A DNA stretch of 64,000 nt from Phycisphaerae bacterium (GCA_035275405.1 DATEMU010000003.1:1115205-1179204), one strand, 5' to 3'; positions 7,912 to 16,614 are shown, counted from the stretch's first letter. Notes: generated by a model from the sequence alone, not told the origin. Program-made: numbers and translations.

Positions 7912-9102
7912 TCACCGCACCAGCACCACCCGGCCTACCTGCCCTCCCGTTGGACGGGCGTTGGGATTGATGGACACTGCGTCGCTGGTGTAGGCGACGG
8001 GTTGGATGACAAGGGCCCGTTCAGCGACCGCGCCGGACAGGTCCACGTGCATGATGCGGCCGAAGCGCAGGCCGATGTTGCGGAAGGAGGCGTTGGTGCC
8101 GGGGTCGGTCACCTGGTCGTGGACGAAGAAGCCGATCACGTCGCCGATTCGCGCCTCAAGGTCGGCGCCCATGCTGGACATCGCGCCGGTCTGGCCGGAC
8201 ATCGAGTATGTCGTCGGCTCACCAGACTCGGTAACGTAACTAACGTCCGTCGTGCCGATCGCGGCTTGCAGGTCGGCCGGGGTGATGCCGTTGCGGATCT
8301 GATCGCCAACCGTGCTGGCGCCGCCGCTTCCGAAGTCGAGGACGCCGAAATTTCCGGAGCCATCCGATGAAGTGCTTCCGCCGGAACTACTTCCACCGCC
8401 TCCTCCTCCGCTTTCCTTCCACGGGAACAGCTTGACTTCCGAAATGCCGTCGCTGCCTGACAGCGGTCCGTCGTCGTAGGCGTAAGCGTCCGGGCCGTTG
8501 GCGGACATATCTTCATAGACGCTGATGTTGACCGTAAACGGCAGGAGCGCCGGGCCGCGGTTCGCCTCGTAGCGGTAGCCCGCGAACCGGTCATCCATCG
8601 CGGCGATGGCGGAGGCGGTGACGGCGGCCTCTTTCATTCCCAGGATCCCCGCGAAGTAAAAAGCGACGGCCCCGTTGGGGCTGTCAGCCGATCGCCGGGT
8701 CGTCGCCTGCACGGCGTTGAAGCGCTCAGAGCCGGAGACGCTGAAGGACTCGGTACGTTCGGCGAAATCAAAAGACGCGAGGGTGATATCGGAGACATCG
8801 ATATAGGTCGGCCCGGACCGGAAGGACTGGTTGTGTGCGGCGAATTCCTGCGTCCGCGACTCCACGATCGAAGCGATGCGCGAGGTGTCCTGGGCCAGTC
8901 CGGCGTCGCTGAAATAGCCGGAGACACCGGCGAGGGCGGCGGCGTCGGCGGCGTTCTGCAGGTCGCCGCGGACCGAATAGAGCAAGCCGACATCGACCGC
9001 CAACGCGGCCACGCCGGCAAAAAGGACTGCACCGATGACGACGTGAGCCACGACAAGTCCGCGGCGCTGCGCGGGGCGAACTGCGAGACAGGCGAATTTC
9101 AT
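7912..9102 (-). CDS. TadG-like (Flp pilus-assembly) envelope protein
   Basis: The N-terminus has the TadE/TadG-like signature: a basic stretch (RPAQRRG), one hydrophobic segment (residues about 15-40) and the conserved DLQNAADAAALAG motif just after it. The remaining 350 residues lie outside the membrane and include a Gly/Ser-rich linker (GGGGGSSSGGSTSSDG) near the middle. TadG-type proteins help Flp pilus assembly or anchor in the cell envelope, but no other tad genes are in the window, so this may be a stand-alone relative. The ribosome binding site is unusually strong, AGGAGGT 7 bases before the ATG. Length 396 residues. Confidence 0.75.
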   Translation of the reverse strand: MKFACLAVRPAQRRGLVVAHVVIGAVLFAGVAALAVDVGLLYSVRGDLQNAADAAALAGVSGYFSDAGLAQDTSRIASIVESRTQEFAAHNQSFRSGPTYIDVSDITLASFDFAERTESFSVSGSERFNAVQATTRRSADSPNGAVAFYFAGILGMKEAAVTASAIAAMDDRFAGYRYEANRGPALLPFTVNISVYEDMSANGPDAYAYDDGPLSGSDGISEVKLFPWKESGGGGGGSSSGGSTSSDGSGNFGVLDFGSGGASTVGDQIRNGITPADLQAAIGTTDVSYVTESGEPTTYSMSGQTGAMSSMGADLEARIGDVIGFFVHDQVTDPGTNASFRNIGLRFGRIMHVDLSGAVAERALVIQPVAYTSDAVSINPNARPTGGQVGRVVLVR

Positions 9103-9316
9103 GGGACGACCTCCTAAGGCGCTTCCCGTTTAGATAACAACCGCGGAACGGGCCTGACACCCGCAGTCCGCACCTGTGGCGATTCCGTTTTCAGGAAGGG
9201 GCCCGCAGGTCTATCGGGTAACTCTGCAATTCGGGAGATGGAAATGCAAAGTCCGGTAGTGCCGATGCGTGGCGGGGGGGCAATCAAGTCGGTATGGGAC
9301 GAAATCATACGGGACG

Positions 9317-10039
9317 TTAGCCCACGCCGAGCCCCGTGTTTTCCCAAAGGACGGTGAGGTTGGGCTCTTTTTCCAGCCAGCCATATTCGGAACGGAACCA
9401 GTCTTTGATCGCTTCGTCCATGAGACCGGCACTGAGGCGATTCTCGCTGAACATGTTGATGAAGCCGCATTTGAATTTGGTGAGCAGTAGGTCAATGTCG
9501 CGGCGGATGATGTCGGGCGTCTGACCGCGGATGCCGATCATGAGGCAGATGGCGTCCGTGGCGGCGGCGACTTCGTCCGCGCTCTTCCAACGCATCGCCT
9601 TGTTGAGCACGCGGTTGCGGAGGTCGTCGTCGAAGGTTTCCACGCCCAGGAAGAGGTAAGTCGGCACCCCGAAGAAGGCCCGCGTGGCGGCGTAGTCCTT
9701 GCGGTAGGACCAGTACGATTCGGTCCAGAATTCGCGGATTTTCCGGGCCGCCAGCAGGTCGCGAATTTGCTCACGGACGACGAGCGGCAGCTCCTGGATC
9801 GAGCCGCTGTTGATGACTTGCAGGCGACCGAACTCGCCGGTCACCCTGGCGAGCTGTTCATCCGCGACGCGGGCGATGGTTGTCTCGTCCGTCGTGTTGT
9901 CGTCGATGTAGTCGCAAAACGTGCACCGGCTCCAGATGCAGGGCAGGCCCTTGAGCAGCACGACCTCGCGCGGCAGGTTACCGGTGTAGCGGGCGTAGCG
10001 GACAAGTTGCCGGGGCTGCGACTGGCCGAGCAGGTCCAT
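9317..10039 (-). CDS. Radical SAM protein with CX4CX2C cluster motif
   Basis: The 240-residue protein has CIWSRCTFC at residues about 29-37, a CX4CX2C version of the radical SAM iron-sulphur motif, followed by DYIDDN. VINSGSIQELP and LGVETFDDD fit the SAM-binding and barrel strands of the family. The ATG at 10039 with CAGGG upstream is preferred over a TTG 16 codons earlier. The usual motif is CX3CX2C; the extra residue occurs in some uncharacterised clades. The reaction is unknown. It stands alone, divergent from the phosphatase gene. GFINMFSENRLSAGLMDEAI near the end suggests a full-length short core domain, not a fragment. Confidence 0.7.
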   Translation of the reverse strand: MDLLGQSQPRQLVRYARYTGNLPREVVLLKGLPCIWSRCTFCDYIDDNTTDETTIARVADEQLARVTGEFGRLQVINSGSIQELPLVVREQIRDLLAARKIREFWTESYWSYRKDYAATRAFFGVPTYLFLGVETFDDDLRNRVLNKAMRWKSADEVAAATDAICLMIGIRGQTPDIIRRDIDLLLTKFKCGFINMFSENRLSAGLMDEAIKDWFRSEYGWLEKEPNLTVLWENTGLGVG

Positions 10040-10143
10040 CCCTGTTATGATAGTGGCCGCCTTCGCACACGTCGCGGACTTCGCCAAACGTCAAAAAGCC
10101 AGAACGCCTAACGGTCATTACGGCAAGCGGGCGCAGCTCTGAT

Positions 10144-11763
10144 GTGCAAGCGGAGGATGAAAGGAAGAAGTGCTTGGTCGAGCACGCCAAACATCTCGCG
10201 ATGCAACTGACAGACGTTGTCGACCTGGAGACGCTCCAGTCGCTCCAAGACGGCTTTGCGCGCCTGACCGGTCTTTCCACGTCCATTCGCGATACAGAAG
10301 GCAGGCCTATTACGCGACCGCACGAGAGCAACGGCGATGTAACCCGGTTCGAAGCGCCCATCATGGTTCAGGAAGCGCGGCTTGGGAGCATCGTGCTGGG
10401 CGATCCCATCGCTGTTCCGCCCAGCCCCGACAATCCAACGATTCCGGTTACGGGATTCCTGCAGGACCTCGCTGAGACTATTGCGCAGCTTTGCCATCAC
10501 GCCTTGCAACATCGCAGCCGCGTCGATGAACTGGCCGTCGTCTATGAGATGTCATCGCTGCTGGCGAAGCGCACCAAGCTTCAGGACTTGCTCGATACGG
10601 CGACGCGACAACTGGTTGAGACGATGGGCCTGCGGGCGGCGTCGTTGCGGCTGCTCGATGAAGAGTCGGGCGTACTGAAAATGGCATCGGTGGCGAACCT
10701 GTCGCCGAGCTATCTCGACAAGGGACAGATTCTGGCTTTGGACAGCCCGATCGATCAGGACGCGCTGGCCGGGAAGACGGTCTATATCGAGGACTTGCGG
10801 ACCGACCCACGCGTGCACCATCAGCAGAAGGCGCGCGAAGAGGGGCTGGTCAGTTGTCTCGTCACCGGACTGTCGTCGGGCGGGAAACGTATCGGCGCGC
10901 TGCGGATCTACATGGACCATCGGCACACCTTTACGCCGTTTGAGGTGTCGCTGCTTCAGGCGATCGCCTCACAGGTCGCGGCGGCGATCGTCCACGCGCG
11001 ATTCCGGCGGGATGCCGTGGAGGCCGAACAGCTTGAGCGGCAGGTGCGGCTGGCCGCGGACGTGCAGCGGCGCATGATCCCGTCGCGGTTGCCGACGAAC
11101 TCTCATTACCAATTCGGCTGTGTTTATGAGCCGGCGTCCAACCTGGGCGGCGACTTTTACGATTTCATCGGCTTCGAGAACGGCGACACGGGCCTCGTCA
11201 TCGCGGACGTCGTGGGCAAGGGGGTGCCCGCGTCGCTGCTGATGGCCAGCGCGCGGTCGGCGCTGCGGTCGAATGCCCGGCGAGTGGAGGACATCAGCGA
11301 AATCATGCGGTCGGTCAATCGCCGGCTTCACTTCGATACGCTACCGAGTGAGTTCGCGACGCTCTTTTACGCCGAATTGAGCCACAATGGCCGGGCGTTG
11401 AAGCACTGCAACGGCGGACACGAGCCGCTGATTCTGCTTCGGCGCGGGGAGATCATCGAACTGGACGTCGGCGGCCTGGCGCTGGGGATCGACCCCGACT
11501 TTCGCTACGAATGGGCCGAGCAGGCGCTGGAATCGGGCGATCTTCTGGTACTTGTGACGGATGGGATGACCGAGGCGCTGAATTACGATGGTGAGCGTTA
11601 CGGGCGGGAGCGCTTGCACACATCGATCAAGCAATATGGTTCGATAACGGCGGACTTGACGGCCGAGTTGATCGCCAAGCAACTCTTCTGGGATGTACGA
11701 CGGTTCGTCGGACTCGCCCCGCGCTCGGACGACATCACGCTGGTGGTGGTTCGCGTCAAGTGA
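10144..11763 (+). CDS. PP2C-type (SpoIIE) phosphatase with PocR-like and GAF sensor domains
   Basis: The order is a PocR-like N-terminal segment (about residues 15-110, LETLQSLQDGFARLTG then SIRDTEGRPIT), a GAF domain (about 135-290) and a SpoIIE/RsbU phosphatase (about 310-539). The phosphatase shows the metal-site pattern GGDFYDF, then IADVVGKGVPASLLMA, then CNGGHEPLILLRRGE and a late RSDDITLVVVRVK. Such enzymes dephosphorylate anti-sigma antagonists in partner-switching circuits; no antagonist gene is nearby. The PocR part seems shortened: the Cys-rich middle usual in PocR is missing, the sequence passing from IRDTEGRPITRP straight to a closing strand. The start is a GTG at 10144; TTG 10174 or ATG 10201 are alternatives. 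Cytoplasmic, no membrane segment. Confidence 0.88.
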   Translation: MQAEDERKKCLVEHAKHLAMQLTDVVDLETLQSLQDGFARLTGLSTSIRDTEGRPITRPHESNGDVTRFEAPIMVQEARLGSIVLGDPIAVPPSPDNPTIPVTGFLQDLAETIAQLCHHALQHRSRVDELAVVYEMSSLLAKRTKLQDLLDTATRQLVETMGLRAASLRLLDEESGVLKMASVANLSPSYLDKGQILALDSPIDQDALAGKTVYIEDLRTDPRVHHQQKAREEGLVSCLVTGLSSGGKRIGALRIYMDHRHTFTPFEVSLLQAIASQVAAAIVHARFRRDAVEAEQLERQVRLAADVQRRMIPSRLPTNSHYQFGCVYEPASNLGGDFYDFIGFENGDTGLVIADVVGKGVPASLLMASARSALRSNARRVEDISEIMRSVNRRLHFDTLPSEFATLFYAELSHNGRALKHCNGGHEPLILLRRGEIIELDVGGLALGIDPDFRYEWAEQALESGDLLVLVTDGMTEALNYDGERYGRERLHTSIKQYGSITADLTAELIAKQLFWDVRRFVGLAPRSDDITLVVVRVK

Positions 11764-11777
11764 CGCACTGCACGATA

Positions 11778-12887
11778 TCAAAGCAGGGCGTTAAGCGTCT
11801 TGCAGACGTGGTCGACTTGCGATTCAGTCAACCCATTGTGGAAAGGCAGTGCAATCGTGCGGGCGGCGACGCGTTCGCAGGCGGGGAAGTCGCCGGGCTT
11901 GTAGCCGAATTGCTCGCGGTAGAACGGTTGGAGATGGATCGGGCTGAAGTAGTTGCTGCAGCCGATGCCGCGCTCGCGGAGGGCGGCGATGGTGGAGTTG
12001 CGGTCCTGCTCGCTGTATCGATCGGCGAGCTTGATGACGAAGACGAACCAGCTCATCTCGCAATCGGGGCTCGTCTTTTGTAATTCGACGCGGTTTTCGT
12101 CGAGCAATCGTTGCCGGTACCAACTCGCCACACGGGCGCGTTTGCCGAGGATTTCGCCGACTCGCTGCATCTGCACCGCCCCGATCGCGCAGGCGATGTC
12201 CGACAGACGGTAGTTGTAGCCCAGTCGCTCGTGCGAGAGCCAGCCCATGCCCGTGTCGCGGCCCTGGTTGCGCATCGAGATGCACAGCCTGGCGATCTCG
12301 TCGTCGTTCGTGGTGATCATCCCGCCTTCGCCCGTTGTGATTTGCTTGTTGGGGTAAAAGCCGAACACGCCGGCATCGGCCAGACCGCCGGACATGCGGC
12401 CCTTGTATTTCGCGCCGAGCGATTCGCACGAGTCTTCGACGACACGGAGTCGATGGCGTTTCGCGATGGCGTTGATCGCGTCCATCTCGGCGACCTGACC
12501 GAAGACGTTGACGGGGATGATGGCTTTGGTCTTCGGCGTGACCGCGGCCTCGACTTTCTTGGGGTCGATATTCCAGGTCTGGGGATCGATGTCGGCGAAG
12601 ACCGGGCGAGCCCGTTCGAAGAGGACGCAGTTCGTCGAGGCGACGAAGGAAAACGGGGTGCTGATGACCTCGTCGCCGGGGCCGATGCCGACGGCCCGCA
12701 TGAGCAGGTGCAGGCCGGTCGTGCCGCTGGAGACGGCGACGGCGTGCTTGACGCCGACGTAATCCGCGACGGCCTTTTCAAAGCGCGGGACGGCGGGGCC
12801 AAGCGATAGGCGGCCGGAGCGCAGGACGTCGGCGACGGCGTCGATTTCGGCCTGGGTGATGTCGGGACCGGAGAGTTCGATGTTCAT
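11778..12887 (-). CDS. DegT/DnrJ/EryC1/StrS-family PLP aminotransferase
   Basis: The 369-residue protein is a typical sugar aminotransferase acting on nucleotide-linked keto-sugars. Motifs are AVSSGTTGLHL (phosphate and PLP binding), ISTPFSFVAS, VEDSCESLGA (the Asp that contacts the pyridine nitrogen) and FGFYPNKQITTGEGG, whose lysine forms the Schiff base. RNQGRD and the C-terminal substrate loop are present. The family makes amino sugars for surface glycans, which fits the glycosyltransferase-rich region 25 kb away, but no dehydratase or epimerase neighbours define the substrate. It is convergent with the phosphatase gene, only 14 bases apart. Confidence 0.92.
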   Translation of the reverse strand: MNIELSGPDITQAEIDAVADVLRSGRLSLGPAVPRFEKAVADYVGVKHAVAVSSGTTGLHLLMRAVGIGPGDEVISTPFSFVASTNCVLFERARPVFADIDPQTWNIDPKKVEAAVTPKTKAIIPVNVFGQVAEMDAINAIAKRHRLRVVEDSCESLGAKYKGRMSGGLADAGVFGFYPNKQITTGEGGMITTNDDEIARLCISMRNQGRDTGMGWLSHERLGYNYRLSDIACAIGAVQMQRVGEILGKRARVASWYRQRLLDENRVELQKTSPDCEMSWFVFVIKLADRYSEQDRNSTIAALRERGIGCSNYFSPIHLQPFYREQFGYKPGDFPACERVAARTIALPFHNGLTESQVDHVCKTLNALL

Positions 12888-13053
12888 GGAGTTTTGGGCT
12901 TTCCCCCGATTTTCGGCGACCAGGCCGCGTCGATTGAGCCCTGCCGGCGTTTCGTCGAACGAGCGGGCAGGCAGGATAAGGCAGAAACGGGCAAAGTTCT
13001 CCCCTTAACACGGGTGTCGGGCGGGACTAGTTCGGCCCAAGCTACAGGTCTGC

Positions 13054-13082
13054 TTGACAGGCAAAGTCCCACGTCAAATAAT
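13054..13082 (+). promoter_or_regulatory. Sigma70-like promoter of the cytochrome b/Rieske operon
   Basis: A perfect TTGACA (13054-13059) is separated by 17 bases from AATAAT (13077-13082), which matches TATAAT at five of six positions. This is the best promoter match I found. It faces the HEAT gene 150 bases downstream and the tightly packed genes behind it. Confidence 0.65.
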
Positions 13083-13144
13083 CCCCTTAAATCCCTAGCC
13101 GCGTAAGTGGTTGTGCGGCGATGGGGCCGGGAACACTGTTGAAA

Positions 13145-13175
13145 ACGGCGGTTGGTAACCCGCCGTGTTTTTGGG
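13145..13175 (+). terminator. Terminator-like hairpin in the operon leader (possible attenuator)
   Basis: ACGGCGG (13145-13151) pairs with CCGCCGT (13160-13166) over an 8-base loop, and GTTTTT follows directly. It lies between the predicted promoter and the first gene, so it could attenuate the operon. It could also be read as a terminator on the other strand, where TTTTC follows. Confidence 0.45.
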
Positions 13176-13232
13176 CCGCACTTCGTGAATTATTTCACGG
13201 AGCGTGGTTGCTAGCAAGCCCCCATAGATGCA

Positions 13233-14300
13233 ATGAACGCAGATTCCCAAACTCCGACAAACACCACAGACGCGACGGGCGAACCGATGACGGGCCGTTT
13301 GATGGCGCGGCTGTTTATCGTGCCGGCGATCATTGTCTGTTTGCTCCTCGCCGTCGCCGTGGTCGTTGTTCTTTTCGGAAGCACCAGTCTGGAGAAGCCC
13401 GTTTCGACGGCGGACCTGCTCGCGCAGATCGAGGCCGATCGCGGCGAGCGGACAATGGATGTGATGCTGCTGCCGCACGCCCGCGAGTCATGGCAGGCGG
13501 CCCAGGAGCTGGCCCGGCGGTTCGAGCAGAAGGACAAGTTCCTCAAGCCGGAAGAAATCGCGCCGACGGCGGATCGGCTGGTCACGCTGCTCAACAAATA
13601 CGAACCCGGTCGCGATGTCGACGAGGCGGGACCGGCGCAGCAATATTTTCTGATCATGGCGCTTGCGAAACTGGAAGCGCCGGCGGGCGTGGATCCGCTG
13701 GTCAGGCTGCTCCGCGATCCGAACGCTTCGACGCGCCGCACGGCACTGCAGGCGCTAGCGGACATGCGGCGGGTACCGGAGGCGCGGCAGGCGGTCGCGC
13801 ACGTCCTACCGCTACTTGATGATGCGAAACCGGCGGTGCGGTTGGTGGCCTGCGCAACGGTGGCGTGCCTGGCCGAACCGGGGGACAGCACGGCGATCCG
13901 CGCCGTTGCGCCGCTCCTGGAGGCGGAGGCGGAGATTCAGTGGAACGCGGCGATGACGCTGGCCCGCCTGGGAAGCCGCAGCGGCAAGCTCGTCCTGATG
14001 AACATGCTGCAGCGGGCCTACTGGGAAAAGCTCGAGCTGGAGTACCTTGAAAACGGGGCGCAGGTGCGGCGGAAGTTCTCGGATCTGGAGGTGTCCCGCA
14101 ATCTGGCGTCGGCAATTGACGCCGCAGGGCATTTGAACGATCCTGACATCGCCGGGCTGATTAATGCCCTCGAAAAAGACCCGTCGGTGACGGTTCGCGA
14201 TGCGGCGCGGGCCACGCACAGCCGGGAGACGTCCGAAAAGACGGCGGGCGCAAAAGCGCCGGTCGGCGGCGTCGATCCCGCGGATGTGGAGATTCTGTAA
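13233..14300 (+). CDS. Membrane-anchored HEAT-repeat protein
   Basis: The 355-residue protein has one N-terminal membrane helix (residues about 27-50, LFIVPAIIVCLLLAVAVVVV) and a soluble part of alpha-helical HEAT-like repeats (about 140-320), for example DPLVRLLRDPNASTRRTALQAL and GLINALEKDPSVTVRDAARA. HEAT repeats mediate protein contacts, so it may be a scaffold or assembly factor. Its stop codon TAA shares its last base with the ATG of the ferredoxin-Rieske gene, so the two are translationally coupled and probably act together. It is the first gene after the predicted promoter. No haem or metal motif is visible. A specific role in the cytochrome complex is inferred from position only. Confidence 0.75.
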   Translation: MNADSQTPTNTTDATGEPMTGRLMARLFIVPAIIVCLLLAVAVVVVLFGSTSLEKPVSTADLLAQIEADRGERTMDVMLLPHARESWQAAQELARRFEQKDKFLKPEEIAPTADRLVTLLNKYEPGRDVDEAGPAQQYFLIMALAKLEAPAGVDPLVRLLRDPNASTRRTALQALADMRRVPEARQAVAHVLPLLDDAKPAVRLVACATVACLAEPGDSTAIRAVAPLLEAEAEIQWNAAMTLARLGSRSGKLVLMNMLQRAYWEKLELEYLENGAQVRRKFSDLEVSRNLASAIDAAGHLNDPDIAGLINALEKDPSVTVRDAARATHSRETSEKTAGAKAPVGGVDPADVEIL

Positions 14301-15364
14301 TGGCCACCCAAGAGATGGTCACCAAGGTCTGGATCGCCCCCGGGTGCATCGTCTGCGATGCGTGCGAGACGACCGCGCCCGATGTGTTCGAGGTCCAGCA
14401 CGACAACGAGACGTGCATCATCCGGCCCGAAGCGCTGGACATGGAGTTCACCAAGCCGCGGACCAAGAGCATCATCGAGGCGGCGGAGGAATGCCCGGTC
14501 GACGTCATCAAGTTCGAGACGGTCCCGGTTGAGGGCGGCGCTGTCGTCGCCGAAGCGGCGTCGCCCCCGGCGGCGAAGCCTGAAAAGGCCGCGGCTACGG
14601 CGGAGGCCGCGACTCATGCCCCGGCGGCGAAGGCGTCGCCCGCGAAACCGGCCGAGCCGCCCAAGCCGAAGGTTCTGGACCCGGCGATTCAGGCGCTGCT
14701 CGCGGCGACGACCGTGCGCGGCGGGAACGTCGTCATCCATCGCGACGTCAAGGACATGCCGGATGCGGTGAAGAACCTCGCGAAGCTATCCCCCGACCAA
14801 TTGCCGCCCGATGCGCGGTTTCAGAAGGTGCTGGAGAAGGCTAAGCCGAGCAAAGCCGAGCCGACCCGGCGGGATATGGTGCTCGGGGCGGGGTGGGCGG
14901 CGCTGGCGATTTCGTTCGGTGCGGCGCCGCTGGTGGCGTTCAACCGGTTCATGGCGCCGAACGTGCTGGAGATGGAGGACCCGAAGGTTCGCTGCGGGTC
15001 GCTTGCCAAGTTTCAGTCGATGGCCCCGGGAGATGTCAACGAAGACTACAAGCCGGTCAAACCGAGCGGGTTCTGGATCATCCGCGAGGAAGAACGCATA
15101 AGTGCCTTATCGATTATCTGCACGCACTTGGGCTGCATCCCGTCGTGGCTGCCGAACGACCGCAAGTTCAAGTGCCCTTGCCATGGCAGCGGGTTCAAGC
15201 CGAACGGGACGAATTTCGAAGGCCCCGCTCCGCGACCGCTGGAGCGGTTCAAGATCTATCTGGACGGCGATGAGGTCATTGTTGATCGATCAAGGAAATT
15301 CTTGGCAATGGGACCGAACGATACGGGCCCGTGGAATGATCCGGATGCGTCGATTCCGGTTTGA
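14300..15364 (+). CDS. Ferredoxin-Rieske fusion subunit of a cytochrome b complex
   Basis: Residues 1-75 form a small ferredoxin-like domain with C16-x2-C19-x2-C22 and C65-Pro, enough for one [4Fe-4S] cluster. A Pro/Ala/Lys-rich linker (about 80-135) follows. A twin-Arg-type anchor helix (RRDMVLGAGWAALAIS, about 190-215) leads into a Rieske domain with box 1 CTHLGC (C274, H276, C279) and box 2 CPCHGS (C292, H295); C279 and C294 are the usual disulphide pair. Rieske proteins take electrons from quinol at the cytochrome b complex. A ferredoxin placed in front of the anchor, hence predicted to be on the cytoplasmic side, is unusual. Length 354 residues against roughly 180-200 for a normal Rieske subunit. 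Confidence 0.88.
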   Translation: MATQEMVTKVWIAPGCIVCDACETTAPDVFEVQHDNETCIIRPEALDMEFTKPRTKSIIEAAEECPVDVIKFETVPVEGGAVVAEAASPPAAKPEKAAATAEAATHAPAAKASPAKPAEPPKPKVLDPAIQALLAATTVRGGNVVIHRDVKDMPDAVKNLAKLSPDQLPPDARFQKVLEKAKPSKAEPTRRDMVLGAGWAALAISFGAAPLVAFNRFMAPNVLEMEDPKVRCGSLAKFQSMAPGDVNEDYKPVKPSGFWIIREEERISALSIICTHLGCIPSWLPNDRKFKCPCHGSGFKPNGTNFEGPAPRPLERFKIYLDGDEVIVDRSRKFLAMGPNDTGPWNDPDASIPV

Positions 15365-15368
15365 TGAA

Positions 15369-15812
15369 GTGAAAGGCGTTCGGAGATTGATGCCTCTTCT
15401 TGTTTTGAGCCTTTTCGGAGGAGCCGCTTGCCATCTAGATGACAGGTGGCCGCCGACGATGACACTCCAAGAGAAAACAAAGGCCCTTGTTTCTTTTATT
15501 GTCAGTGATTACGAAAAAAGAGCTATAACGTGCAGCCCGTCAGTAATGAGGCTCGAGTATTTTGCATCGCTTACTCCTTCGCATTTAAGCCGGACCCTGT
15601 CAAAGGCGCTTTCTCCTTTGCGGGACTCGATAGTTGCCGGGGCTTATCACATCTCGGTGGCAAACGACACGATTGACACGTCCTATTCAAACCAGCTCGG
15701 CATGTGGATTTTGGCAATCAAGGCCGACGGTAGTACTGAGGTAGTATTTCAAAACCTCCAGTTTGACGGAATTGGAGAGCGTTGGTATCGACTAAGCGAA
15801 GAACCAAGTTAG
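15369..15812 (+). CDS. Small putative lipoprotein inside the cytochrome b operon
   Basis: A GTG at 15369, five bases after the Rieske stop, opens a signal with Lys and Arg (MKGVRRLMPLLVLSLFGGAAC) that ends in a lipobox-like Cys. An ATG at 15390 with GGAG nearby is the alternative start. The 147-residue product has no recognised domain. Its C-terminal half (YHISVANDTIDTSYSNQLGMWILAIKADG) looks like a beta-rich, secreted domain. Base composition is clearly lower in GC than the flanking Rieske and cytochrome b genes, suggesting later insertion. Whether it belongs to the complex is unknown. It is the only gene in the block with no respiratory signature. Confidence 0.6.
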   Translation: MKGVRRLMPLLVLSLFGGAACHLDDRWPPTMTLQEKTKALVSFIVSDYEKRAITCSPSVMRLEYFASLTPSHLSRTLSKALSPLRDSIVAGAYHISVANDTIDTSYSNQLGMWILAIKADGSTEVVFQNLQFDGIGERWYRLSEEPS

Positions 15813-15828
15813 GAAGGCGAGTTAGGGC

Positions 15829-16614
15829 ATGGGTCTGTTTAGCGCGGCGGGAGATTACATTCGGGAGAGCCAGGTCTGGGGCTCGATCTTTCGGCACGGC
15901 GTGCCTAAGGATCGGCGGACGCGGGCCATGGCCATTCTCAGCAACGTCTTTCTGCACCTGCATCCGGTCGCGGTCCGCAAGAGCGGCATCCGCCTCTCCT
16001 TTACCTGGTGCATGGGGGGGCTGACGTTCTTTTTGTTCCTTGCTGAGACGATCACCGGCGTATTGCTGATGTTTTACTACCGGCCGGTCGTGGAATATGC
16101 ATACGCGGACATCGTGGGGCTGCGGGCGCATGTGACGCTCGGCCTGATGCGCGAGATTCATCGCTGGGGGGCGCATGCGATGGTCATCGCGATTTGGCTG
16201 CACATGCTGCGCGTCTTCTTGACGGGCAGCTATAAGCCGCCGCGGGAGTTCAACTGGGGCGTTGGCGTCGTGCTGCTGACGCTGACGCTGCTGCTGTCGT
16301 TTACCGGATATCTGCTTCCGTGGGATCAGTTGGCCATCTGGGCGATTACCGTCGGGTCGAACATGGCCCGGGCGACGCCCTTTGCCGGTCATGAAGGTCC
16401 CGGTGCCGCGGCGTTGATGGTCGGGGATGTACCTCTGATTCACGGCGGATCGGACGCGAGGTTTCTATTACTCGGCGGGACGGTCGTGGGACCGGGCGCG
16501 CTGTTGCGCTTTTATGTGCTGCACTGTATCTTCATCCCGCTCGTGGCCTCGGTGTTGATCGCGGTCCACTTTTGGCGGGTGCGCAAGGATGGCGGCATCT
16601 CCGGGCCTCTTTAG
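15829..16614 (+). CDS. Cytochrome b, N-terminal (b6-type) subunit
   Basis: The 261-residue protein has the four-helix haem-bearing half of cytochrome b. The axial histidine pairs are H111/H125 (in [19 protein letters not shown]) and H232/H247 (in [19 protein letters not shown]). Spacing of 14 and 15 residues is the b6-type arrangement; bc1 cytochrome b has 14 and 14. [11 protein letters not shown] and GGFKKPRE-like [12 protein letters not shown] are also b6-like. It carries two b haems (and perhaps a third, c-type haem as in b6f; no extra Cys is decisive). It oxidises quinol with the Rieske subunit. The second half of cytochrome b is a separate gene 56 bases downstream. Confidence 0.92.
   Translation: MGLFSAAGDYIRESQVWGSIFRHGVPKDRRTRAMAILSNVFLHLHPVAVRKSGIRLSFTWCMGGLTFFLFLAETITGVLLMFYYRPVVEYAYADIVGLRAHVTLGLMREIHRWGAHAMVIAIWLHMLRVFLTGSYKPPREFNWGVGVVLLTLTLLLSFTGYLLPWDQLAIWAITVGSNMARATPFAGHEGPGAAALMVGDVPLIHGGSDARFLLLGGTVVGPGALLRFYVLHCIFIPLVASVLIAVHFWRVRKDGGISGPL

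Larger units (their letters stand above)
12888..13232. other. 345-base promoter and leader region of the respiratory block
   Basis: No gene is supported here. It separates the minus-strand aminotransferase from the plus-strand HEAT/Rieske operon. It holds a good sigma70-like promoter (13054-13082), a terminator-like hairpin (13145-13166) followed by GTTTTT, and a second palindrome CGTGAA-TTAT-TTCACG (13184-13199). The predicted leader of about 145 bases is therefore structured. Confidence 0.6.

Noticed and set aside
13145..13166. Hairpin as terminator of the minus-strand aminotransferase
   Set aside because: The aminotransferase reads leftward and starts at 12887, so this hairpin is upstream of its start and cannot be its terminator. 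A leader element for the plus-strand operon fits better.
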